Shown here one piece after another: positions 23,288 to 29,014 of a DNA stretch of 29,014 nucleotides (positions within the stretch are counted from its first letter, which is position 1; each line of letters begins with the position of its first letter). The DNA lies in the NCBI GenBank assembly GCA_036506275.1, contig DASXSB010000127.1:1-29014 (forward strand), read 5' to 3'. The DNA comes from DASXSB01 sp036506275. GTDB taxonomy: Bacteria; Methylomirabilota; Methylomirabilia; Rokubacteriales; CSP1-6. Position numbers and translations under genes: made by a program. The notes beneath the pieces are model-generated. The model made no database searches. It worked only from the letters and a program-made list of their open reading frames with translations, and was not told the origin of the DNA.

Positions 23288-23296
23288 ACAGAGAAG
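23255..23296 (-). repeat. perfect 21-bp tandem duplication in the protease signal-peptide region
   Basis: The unit beginning GCTCGCGAGCACACAGAG occupies 23255-23275 and again 23276-23296 with no mismatch. In the protein it doubles the seven residues LLCVLAS within the hydrophobic core of the signal peptide, keeping frame. The GTG used for annotation (23287) lies within the second unit. Confidence 0.9.
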
Positions 23297-23343
23297 GAGG
23301 AGCGGGAGAGACAGGCGCGAGCGTACCGCGCGCGAGCCGGCGT

Positions 23344-23712
23344 CTATTGCGGCCTCGCCGTGGTATCGGGGCGGACGCGCGCCACCACGTCCGTCATCGC
23401 GCTCAGCGCCCGCAGCCCGGTGGCGTCGATCTCGAGCGCGAGGAGCGGGATGGAGGCGTAGCGACGGATGACCGTCGCGTGCGTGCGGGGCAGGCGCGCG
23501 AGCACGGCGTCCTGCGCGCGCATGATGGCGTGGCCCATGTCGCTCGGATCAGCCGCTTCGCCAATCCGCAGCTCCACGAGGACGCGCGTGCGCCCGTCGC
23601 CGCTGAGCGAGGGGACGTCGGGATCGATCACGGAGCCGCCCGCGGCAGGGATCGGCGCGGGCGCCTGGACAAAAAGCAGCGCGAGGACAGAAAGTGCGCG
23701 TGCCCAGAGCAT
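23344..23712 (-). CDS. stand-alone I9-like protease propeptide protein, secreted
   Basis: The 122-residue protein has a signal peptide (MLWARALSVLALLFVQAPAP) and then a domain that lines up with the propeptide of the protease encoded just downstream: RVLVELRIG against RVIAEMRLPG, DAVLARLPRTHATVIRRYAS against QVMARLARHGHRVVHQFDTV, and IPLLALEIDATGLRAL against VPLVALEVGLDALAEL. It stops where the catalytic domain would begin (VVARVRPD against WVARVVED). Inhibitor I9 domains act as folding chaperones and tight inhibitors of subtilases. This one could regulate the neighbour in trans, or be the surviving front end of a duplicated protease. No Shine-Dalgarno is strong. It is the first gene of the protease-propeller run. 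Confidence 0.72.
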   Translation of the reverse strand: MLWARALSVLALLFVQAPAPIPAAGGSVIDPDVPSLSGDGRTRVLVELRIGEAADPSDMGHAIMRAQDAVLARLPRTHATVIRRYASIPLLALEIDATGLRALSAMTDVVARVRPDTTARPQ

Positions 23713-23802
23713 CTTCGTCGTCCAGTAAAAATGCCGACGGTCATCACAAAATCCGCCGTCGGGCCTCGCCGACCGTCGCCCTTCGAGCCCGACGCGCGGA
23801 GC

Positions 23803-23832
23803 ACTCTAAATCTCGGTCGCGAGAAGTGTCAA
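23803..23832 (-). promoter_or_regulatory. candidate promoter of the propeptide-protease operon
   Basis: TTGACA (23832-23827), an 18-bp spacer and TAGAGT (23808-23803) read toward the propeptide gene, with a leader of about 80 nt. The spacer holds the dyad TCTCG / CGAGA (23811-23824), a possible operator. A CAAGGG / CCCTTG stem (23830-23847) overlaps the -35 box, in the gap to the divergent gene at 23903. Confidence 0.45.
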
Positions 23833-23902
23833 GGGAAAGCGCCCTTGAAACGATTACAGTGGTGGGCACGCGCGGGGCTGACCCTGGGCGCAGGAGGACG
23901 CC

Positions 23903-24298
23903 ATGGCCGAGAGTGAGACGTATCGCAAGGGCGCGGACGTACGACGCCGTCTGCTGGGGGACGAGTGGGTCGAGCGGTCGGGTCGTTTGACGTACAGCGA
24001 CCCCGTGATGCGGAAGTTCATCGACGTCGTGACGGAGTCCGTGTTCGGGATGCTGTGGACCCGCCCCGGGCTCGACTTGAAGCTGCGCACGCTCGTGTGC
24101 GTCATCTCCGACGCCGCCACCGCGCGCGAGCCCGAGCTGGCCATCCACCTCCGCATGGCGCTGCGGCAAGGGTGGACGGAGGAGGAGCTGTCGGAAGCGC
24201 TGCTGCACTTGCTCGGCTACGTGGGGGCGCCCGCCACGCGCGATGCGCTGATCGTAGCCTCGCGCGTGTTCACGGAGATGCGCGGGGAGCGTCCTTGA
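23903..24298 (+). CDS. carboxymuconolactone decarboxylase family protein
   Basis: The 131-residue protein has the length and pattern of the CMD family: YRKGADVRRRLLGDEWVERS, VTESVFGMLWTRPGLDLKLR, TLVCVISDAATAREPELAIH, ALRQGWTEEELSEALLHLLG, YVGAPATRDALIVASRVF. PcaC-type members decarboxylate 4-carboxymuconolactone; others are of unknown substrate. The AhpD-type CxxC redox pair is absent, which favours the decarboxylase-type subgroup. GGAGG lies 5-6 nt before the ATG. It precedes the extradiol dioxygenase genes by 70 bp on the same strand, so it probably belongs to an aromatic-degradation unit, acting on a ring-cleavage product or a related lactone. Its stop codon lies inside a TTGACA. Confidence 0.85.
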   Translation: MAESETYRKGADVRRRLLGDEWVERSGRLTYSDPVMRKFIDVVTESVFGMLWTRPGLDLKLRTLVCVISDAATAREPELAIHLRMALRQGWTEEELSEALLHLLGYVGAPATRDALIVASRVFTEMRGERP

Positions 24299-24309
24299 CA
24301 GTGGGTTCC

Positions 24310-24338
24310 TTGACACCATCCGGCGCGGGTGATGAACT
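24310..24338 (+). promoter_or_regulatory. weak candidate promoter before the extradiol dioxygenase genes
   Basis: CCTTGACA occurs twice, 15 bp apart (24293-24300 and 24308-24315); the first contains the stop codon of the preceding gene. Taking the second as -35, a 17-bp spacer leads to TGAACT, a poor -10 with 3 of 6 matches. Promoter status is uncertain. Confidence 0.3.
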
Positions 24339-24368
24339 GACGACAGTCCGCGAGTGGAGGCCCCATCG

Positions 24369-25202
24369 ATGGCCGAGATCGTCGCTGCCGCGCTGACGTC
24401 GCACGCGCCCCTCATCACCGGCAAGCCGGACATCGCCGAGCCCGCGCAGCGCGAGCGCCTCTACGCGGGCTTCGCCGAGCTGCATCGCCGGTTCGCGGCG
24501 GCGCGCCCGGACGTGATCGTGATGTTCGTCAACGATCACATCCAGAGCTTTCCCTACAGCAACATGCCCGCGTTCTGCGTCGGCCTCGCCGACAGCTATC
24601 CGGCGCCCAGCCCGGGGGCCTCGAAGCTCATGCAGATCCCGCCGCGTCAGGTCCCGGGGGCGCCCGAATGGGGCATGGCGCTGCTCGCGCGCGGTCTCGC
24701 CGGCGGCTTCGACTTCGCGTACTCGTACGAGCTGGAGAGCTGGGACGAGCTGGCGGTGCCGCTGCACTTCCTCCTTCCCGAGGCCACCATTCCCGTCGTG
24801 CCCGTGTACACGAACTGCGCGGCGCCCCCGCTGCCGACGGTGCGCCGTTGCCACCAGATGGGCGCCTTCGTGGGGGAGTTCATCCGGTCGCGTCCGCGCG
24901 GCGAGCGCGTGGCGGTCGTCGCCACCGGCGGCGTATCGCACTGGGTGGGGACGCCGGAGACGGGACGGATCAATCCCGAGTTCGATCAGTGGCTCCTCGA
25001 TCACGTCGCGCGCGCCGACGTCGAGCCCCTCCTGGCCCTCACGCACGCCGAGATCGAGCGCGACGCCGGCAACGGCGGCCAGGAGATCCGCAACTGGGTG
25101 GCCGCCCTCGGCGCCGTGCCCGGCTGGAAGGGCGAGGTCCTCGCCTACGAGCCGGTGCCGGAGTGGATCACCGGCTGCGCGACGGTGTGGGTGCATCCAT
25201 GA
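24369..25202 (+). CDS. ligB: class III extradiol ring-cleavage dioxygenase, catalytic subunit (LigB-type)
   Basis: The 277-residue protein has the LigB fold signature: LTSHAPLITG with His12, VNDHIQSF with His57, GGVSHWVG with His191 and GNGGQEIRNWVAALG with Glu239. By family knowledge these correspond to the two iron-binding histidines, the acid-base histidine and the iron-binding glutamate of protocatechuate 4,5-dioxygenase. The enzyme opens a catechol-type ring beside the hydroxyls using Fe(II). The exact substrate (protocatechuate, gallate, methylgallate or other) is not decidable. ATG 24369 is preferred to ATG 24354, because GGAGG lies 9 nt upstream of 24369 and the protein then starts like its relatives. 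Its stop overlaps the start of the small subunit as ATGA, so the two are translated together. Confidence 0.88.
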   Translation: MAEIVAAALTSHAPLITGKPDIAEPAQRERLYAGFAELHRRFAAARPDVIVMFVNDHIQSFPYSNMPAFCVGLADSYPAPSPGASKLMQIPPRQVPGAPEWGMALLARGLAGGFDFAYSYELESWDELAVPLHFLLPEATIPVVPVYTNCAAPPLPTVRRCHQMGAFVGEFIRSRPRGERVAVVATGGVSHWVGTPETGRINPEFDQWLLDHVARADVEPLLALTHAEIERDAGNGGQEIRNWVAALGAVPGWKGEVLAYEPVPEWITGCATVWVHP

Positions 25203-25414
25203 CGAAGACCTCGTACGCGCTCAACAAGGTCCTCACCGCCATCGCCCGCCAGCATCTCCGGAAGGACGCGCTCACGGACGAGGAGCTCGCGGGGCAACGG
25301 CTCACCGACGCCGAGCAGGCGGCCCTGAAGGCGGGCGACATCACCGCCCTCTATCATCTCGGCGCCAATCCCTATCTGATCCGCCGCGTCTTCCGCTCCC
25401 GCTTCACGGTCTGA
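25199..25414 (+). CDS. ligA: extradiol dioxygenase small subunit (LigA-type)
   Basis: The 71-residue protein matches the LigA-like helical subunit: YALNKVLTAIARQHLRKDAL, LTDAEQAALKAGDITALYHLG and NPYLIRRVFR. In LigAB this subunit covers the active site of the catalytic subunit. It is shorter than the classical LigA (about 139 residues) and corresponds to the core domain only, as in many split or compact homologues. The ATG overlaps the ligB stop by 4 nt. Only 4 bp separate its stop from that of the convergent MetE-like gene, so no terminator fits between them. Confidence 0.87.
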   Translation: MTKTSYALNKVLTAIARQHLRKDALTDEELAGQRLTDAEQAALKAGDITALYHLGANPYLIRRVFRSRFTV

Positions 25415-25418
25415 CGGG

Positions 25419-26492
25419 TCAGGCTCCCCACACCTTCGTCGCCGTGCGCACGATCAGCTCGAGCTTCGCGCGCTGCGCGTCGGGCGTGATCTCGTTGCCC
25501 TCGAAGGTGGACGCGAAGCCGCACTGGGTGGAGAGCGCGAGCCGTTCCAGCGGAACGTAACGGGCGGCGTCGTCGATGCGCCGTCGTAGATCGTCCTCGC
25601 GCTCGAGCTCCGATCGTTTCGTGGTGACGAGGCCCAGCACCACCGTCACGCCGGGCGGGACGAAACGCAGCGGTCCGAAGTCGCCCGACCGGTAGTCGTC
25701 GTACTCGAGCAGCAGGCGGTCGACCTTCGCGGCCCCGAACACGACCTCCGCGTAGTCGTCGTACGGTTTGGTGCCCGTGTACTTGCTGCGGTAGTTGCCG
25801 CGACAGAGGTGGAGGCCGGTGACGGCGCCCGTCACGCCCGCGAAGACCTGGTTGTCGGCCGCGATCATCTTCTTCAGCGTGCCGATGGGGTCGGTGACGT
25901 CGGGACGCACGGTCTTGTCCGTGATGTAGGTGTACTGGGGTGCGTCGATCTGGAGATAGGCGGCGCCGGCGGCGGCGAGCGCGCGCGCGTCCTCGTTCAT
26001 GATCCGGATGAGGTCGTCGAGAAACGCGTCCTTGCTCGGATAGGCCCGATCCGACACGCCGTTCTTCCAGTAGCTCAGCATGAGGGACGGGCTCGGCATC
26101 GTCACCTTGATCGACCGCGACGTGAGCGACCGCGTGAACGCGTACTCGACGTCGACGAGGCTCGCCTTGCGGGAGAGGGGCGCCACCGGCGTGGGAACAC
26201 CGAAGCGCAGGACGTTGCCCTGCTCGTCCCGATGCGATCGCTCGAAGCCCTCGGGATCGAAGCCGTTGGCGGTCGCCACCACCGTGGAGAAAAAGAGCTT
26301 GCGGCGATACTCGCCGTCGGTGACGACGGGCAGGCCGACCGCCTCCTGCAGCCGTACCACCTCCCGGATGGCGCGATCCTCCACCGCGCGCAGCTCGCGT
26401 GGCGGCAGATCCTTGGCGCGCGCGTCGAGCAGATAGGAGGGCCGGAGAAAGCTCCCGAGGTTGTCGGCCGTGAATCGTGGCTGAGCGTTCAT
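25419..26492 (-). CDS. short MetE-like (cobalamin-independent methionine synthase C-terminal domain) protein
   Basis: The 357-residue protein corresponds to the catalytic TIM barrel of MetE without its N-terminal half: LGSFLRPSYLLDARAK, PVVTDGEYRRKLFFS, YLQIDAPQYTY, GLHLCRGNYRSKYTG and STQCGFASTFEGN. Putative zinc and thiol-activating ligands are visible: His228 and Cys230 (HLC), Glu263 and Cys324. Stand-alone proteins of this type occur widely; some make methionine with other methyl donors, and the role of many is unknown. The ATG at 26492 has GGGGAG 7 nt upstream. It follows the amidase gene by 28 bp on the same strand, suggesting one transcript. No SAM or cobalamin riboswitch was seen ahead of the pair. 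Confidence 0.82.
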   Translation of the reverse strand: MNAQPRFTADNLGSFLRPSYLLDARAKDLPPRELRAVEDRAIREVVRLQEAVGLPVVTDGEYRRKLFFSTVVATANGFDPEGFERSHRDEQGNVLRFGVPTPVAPLSRKASLVDVEYAFTRSLTSRSIKVTMPSPSLMLSYWKNGVSDRAYPSKDAFLDDLIRIMNEDARALAAAGAAYLQIDAPQYTYITDKTVRPDVTDPIGTLKKMIAADNQVFAGVTGAVTGLHLCRGNYRSKYTGTKPYDDYAEVVFGAAKVDRLLLEYDDYRSGDFGPLRFVPPGVTVVLGLVTTKRSELEREDDLRRRIDDAARYVPLERLALSTQCGFASTFEGNEITPDAQRAKLELIVRTATKVWGA

Positions 26493-26520
26493 GCGATGCT
26501 CCCCTTCCCGCGGCCGCGGC

Positions 26521-27996
26521 TCATCCCGCCACCGAGGCCGGCGGCCGCCGGTGGTGCGTCGCGCCCTCGAAGGCGTGGGCGAGACGGATCAGCGTCGGCT
26601 CGCTCCACGCGCGGCCGAGGAACGTCAGGCCCACGGGAGCGCCGTCGGTCGTGTAGCCCGCGGGCACCGCGATGCTCGGGTACCCGGCCCTGGCCCCGAT
26701 GGCGGCCCCCGTGCGGCCGGGGAAGACGAGGGCGTCGAGGCGTTCGCGCTCCATCAGCGGATCGATGCCTTCGGTGCGCGAGAGGCGGATGTCCTCGGCG
26801 CGGCTCACCACATACGTCCGCGCGCGCACGCCGCTCGCGGCCTGGGCCGCCAGCAGCACGGTCTGACCGAAGCGCAGCATTTCATGGGGCCGCCCCTCGT
26901 TGAATCGAATGAGGTCGCGCAGGTTCCGGATGGGCGCGCCGGGACCGAGACCGGCGAGATAGCGATTGAGGTCGCGCCTGAACTCGTAGAGCAGCACGTC
27001 GGAGCGAAAGTCGTTGACGGCGCGCGCGGTGGCGATGTCGGCGGGATCGACGATCACGGCGCCCGCGTCGCGGAGCGCGCCCAGCGCCGCTTCGATGACC
27101 GGCAGCTCGGCGGCGGCCACCTGCTCGAAGAACACCGCGCGCGGCACGCCGAGCCGCGCCCCCGCGAGGCCGCCCGCGTCGAGGAACTGCATGTAATCGG
27201 CGTGCGCGCGGCGTTTGGCGGGGCGCGTGGCGCGATCCGCGGGATCGGAGCCGGCGAGCGTGCCGAGCAGAATCGCCGCGTCCGTCACCGTGCGCCCGAA
27301 CGGTCCCGCGGTGTCTTGCGTGGCGCAGATCGGAATGATCCCCGCGCGCGAGACGAGGCCGACGGTGGGCTTGATGCCCACCACCGAGTTCTGCACGGCC
27401 GGGCTCAGGATCGATCCCGACGTTTCCGTGCCCACCGACACCGCGCAGAAGCCGGCCGCGACCGCGACCGCGGAGCCGCTGCTGGAACCACCGGGCGGGA
27501 TCTTCGGGTCGTACGGATTGACGACCTGGCCGCCGCGTGAGCTGTAGCCGGCGGGCATCCCCGGCGCCATGAAGTTCGCCCACTCCGTCATGTTCGCCTT
27601 GCCGAGCACGATCGCGCCCGCCGCCCGCAGTCGCGTCACGAGAAAGGCATCGCGCGGCGCCACCGAATCGGCGAGGGCCAGGGAGCCCGCGCTCGTGTGG
27701 AGGCGATCGGCGGTGGCGATGTTGTCCTTCAAGAGCACCGGGATGCCGTGAAGCGGGCCGCGGGCTCCGCGCTCCGCGCGCTCGCGGTCGAGCGCGGTCG
27801 CGATGTCGAGCGCGTCCGGGTTGACCTCGAGCACGGAGTTGAGGCGCGCGCCGTTCCGGTCGTGGGCCTCGATGCGGAGGAGGAAGTGGTCCGTGAGCGC
27901 GGCGGCGGTGAGCTCGCCCTTCTCCATCGCCGCCTGCAGCTCGACGATCGTTGTTTCGTGCGAGGGGCGATTCGCGTTGCCGGCGCTCGTGGTCAC
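26521..27996 (-). CDS. amidase signature family hydrolase
   Basis: From GTG 27996 the protein has 491 residues. The amidase Ser-cisSer-Lys triad is complete: Lys90 in VLLKDNIATAD, the cis-Ser at about 171 in PPGGSSSGSAVAVAAGF and the nucleophile Ser195 in GTETSGSILSP. Further family segments are GPLHGIPVLLKDN, GIKPTVGLVSRAG, QDTAGPFGRTVTDAA and the C-terminal YPSIAVPAGYTTDGAPVGL. It hydrolyses a carboxamide; the substrate is unknown, and it is not obviously GatA because no GatB or GatC is nearby. GTG 27996 is chosen because the family-like region begins soon after it and TAGAAT lies 7 nt upstream; ATG 28068 would add 24 low-complexity residues. The gene precedes the MetE-like gene by 28 bp. 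Confidence 0.87.
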   Translation of the reverse strand: MTTSAGNANRPSHETTIVELQAAMEKGELTAAALTDHFLLRIEAHDRNGARLNSVLEVNPDALDIATALDRERAERGARGPLHGIPVLLKDNIATADRLHTSAGSLALADSVAPRDAFLVTRLRAAGAIVLGKANMTEWANFMAPGMPAGYSSRGGQVVNPYDPKIPPGGSSSGSAVAVAAGFCAVSVGTETSGSILSPAVQNSVVGIKPTVGLVSRAGIIPICATQDTAGPFGRTVTDAAILLGTLAGSDPADRATRPAKRRAHADYMQFLDAGGLAGARLGVPRAVFFEQVAAAELPVIEAALGALRDAGAVIVDPADIATARAVNDFRSDVLLYEFRRDLNRYLAGLGPGAPIRNLRDLIRFNEGRPHEMLRFGQTVLLAAQAASGVRARTYVVSRAEDIRLSRTEGIDPLMERERLDALVFPGRTGAAIGARAGYPSIAVPAGYTTDGAPVGLTFLGRAWSEPTLIRLAHAFEGATHHRRPPASVAG

Positions 27997-28003
27997 GGCG
28001 CTG

Positions 28004-28009
28004 ATTCTA
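28004..28009 (-). promoter_or_regulatory. -10-like TAGAAT just before the amidase GTG
   Basis: TAGAAT (5 of 6 to consensus) lies 7 nt before GTG 27996, where no Shine-Dalgarno exists. This spacing would give a leaderless transcript. The -35 region shows only a weak TTTCCG. Confidence 0.4.
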
Positions 28010-28309
28010 GTCGGTGCGGACGTCGCGCGGAAAGACCGTCGTGGTCCGGCTCGCCCGTCCGCGTGCATGCAGCCGTAAACACCGTGTCTTCGCGAGTAGA
28101 CGGCCGACGCGGTGGCGCCCCGCTCTCTCGAATCGCCGCCCGCACGTAACCGCGGCGCAAATTCACGGACTTATCGCCGGCGCCGAAGGCGCCGCTCACT
28201 TTGGCAGCGCCCTTGCCGAGAAGCGTCCGCATGTGGACGCCCGAGCGCGCGTGATCGACACGCACGACGCGGCGTCATCGGACTGACTTCGACGAGAGGG
28301 AGGACGAGG
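28010..28309. other. intergenic region between amidase and collagen-like gene
   Basis: No credible gene is seen in this 300-bp divergent gap. It holds one strong stem-loop at 28178-28194 (CGGCGCC / GGCGCCG, loop GAA) without a T-run. GAGG elements near 28295-28308 provide the ribosome site of the plus-strand gene. No convincing promoter for that gene was found. Confidence 0.4.
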
Positions 28310-29014
28310 ATGAAGACGAAGGTGGTCGGCCGCATCATCGCGCTGCTCGTGGTCGCGTGCCTCCTGCACGTCCCCACCGCCGGCGCTCAGATTACACAGC
28401 GCGCTGGCGTCGTTCCCGAAATCTTGCGCGCGGATACCGGCGGATCCGTGACGACGTTGTTCATCGACGGCGTCAACTTCGGCACGGCGTTGCCGACGGT
28501 AACGCTCGCGGACAGGGAGCTGATTCTGATCAACCACAGCGACACCCACATCGAGGCGATGCTGCCGTCGTGGGCGAGTCCGGGCAGCTACACGCTTGTC
28601 GTTGCCACCGTGAAAGCATCGGCTCCGTTCGAGGTCACGATCGGCGCCGTCGGACCGAAAGGCGACACCGGCGCTCAGGGGCCAGCCGGCGCGACCGGGC
28701 CGCAAGGTCCCCAAGGATCGGCTGGCGCCACGGGGCCCGCGGGTCCTGTAGGTCCGGCCGGCCCGCTCGGCCCCGCCGGTCCGGCCGGTCCCGCCGGTGC
28801 TCAGGGTCCCGCCGGACCGCAGGGACCAGCGGGCACGCTGGCGGCGTTCGATGCGCTCGCGGGCCTGGGATGCACGCGGAACGGGACCGCAGGAACGATC
28901 TCGCTGTTCTACGCGGCTAACGGTGACGCCACGCTCCGCTGCGTGCTGCCTCCGCCGCCGGCCTCGCCGCTCGCCGGCACGTATGCCTTGAGCCCGCAGA
29001 TCCATTTCTCGTGC
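28310..29014 (+). CDS. secreted IPT/TIG-domain protein with collagen-like repeats, 3' end cut by window
   Basis: ATG 28310, preceded by GAGG, opens 235 codons that run off the window. A signal peptide (KVVGRIIALLVVACLLHVP, cleavage near AGA-Q) is followed by a short IPT/TIG-like beta domain (about 35-113: PEILRADTGGSVTTLFIDGV, then WASPGSYTLVVATV). At 115-177 there are about twenty Gly-X-Y triplets rich in Gly-Pro-Ala (GPKGDTGAQGPAGATGPQG), predicted to form a trimeric collagen-like stalk. The region after it is Cys-containing (GLGCTRNGTAGTISL, DATLRCVLPPPP). Bacterial proteins of this type are usually surface or spore filaments; the role here is unknown. The C-terminus is not visible. Confidence 0.82.
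   Translation, partial: MKTKVVGRIIALLVVACLLHVPTAGAQITQRAGVVPEILRADTGGSVTTLFIDGVNFGTALPTVTLADRELILINHSDTHIEAMLPSWASPGSYTLVVATVKASAPFEVTIGAVGPKGDTGAQGPAGATGPQGPQGSAGATGPAGPVGPAGPLGPAGPAGPAGAQGPAGPQGPAGTLAAFDALAGLGCTRNGTAGTISLFYAANGDATLRCVLPPPPASPLAGTYALSPQIHFSC

Noticed and set aside
28178..28194. Intrinsic terminator
   Set aside because: The stem is strong, but no T-run follows on either strand and it lies between divergent genes, where no transcript should end.

Overview
The window is very GC-rich (roughly 70% by eye), densely coded and rich in aromatic-catabolism and Liv-type uptake genes. This fits a free-living, high-GC soil or subsurface bacterium. Rokubacteria/Methylomirabilota or a proteobacterial-type lineage are plausible, but that is inference, because no rRNA or other marker gene is present. 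No tRNA, rRNA, CRISPR array, transposase or phage gene was seen.

Layout. (1) 1-4938, minus strand: a cut-off OmpA-family protein, a small DHCW-type cupin, a CHASE2 / sigma-54 activator and a TPR/Sel1 lipoprotein. (2) 5015-6220, plus: a flavin monooxygenase of the acyl-CoA dehydrogenase fold. (3) 14321 down to 6233, minus: a run of nine genes. A luciferase-like oxidoreductase is followed by both subunits of hydroquinone 1,2-dioxygenase, a Tat-exported substrate-binding protein, LivG, LivF, LivH and LivM, and a MoxR-type AAA+ ATPase. A CoxE-like VWA protein, the usual MoxR partner, diverges from the head of this run (14337-15710, plus). The block therefore looks like uptake plus ring cleavage of a hydroquinone-forming aromatic, bracketed by a split MoxR/VWA pair. 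(4) 15744-23712, minus: a secreted-protein cluster. It holds a stand-alone I9-like propeptide protein, a subtilisin-family protease and a seven-bladed SBBP propeller protein. The last two share a TIG-like domain and tandem 137-139-residue repeats (four and three copies). (5) 23903-25414, plus: a carboxymuconolactone-decarboxylase-like protein and the two subunits of a LigAB-type extradiol dioxygenase. (6) 27996 down to 25419, minus: an amidase and a short MetE-like protein. (7) 28310 to the end, plus: a secreted protein with an IPT/TIG-like domain and a collagen-like Gly-X-Y tract, cut by the window edge.

Points most worth a second look: the seven-copy repeat domain shared by protease and propeller; the stand-alone protease propeptide gene; the MoxR/VWA pair flanking the dioxygenase-transporter operon; genes with no ATG/GTG/TTG where translation should begin (CHASE2 activator, livG, possibly livM and the protease); a group of genes without Shine-Dalgarno but with a -10-like hexamer just before the start codon; and three places where a TTGACA box contains the stop codon of the preceding gene.
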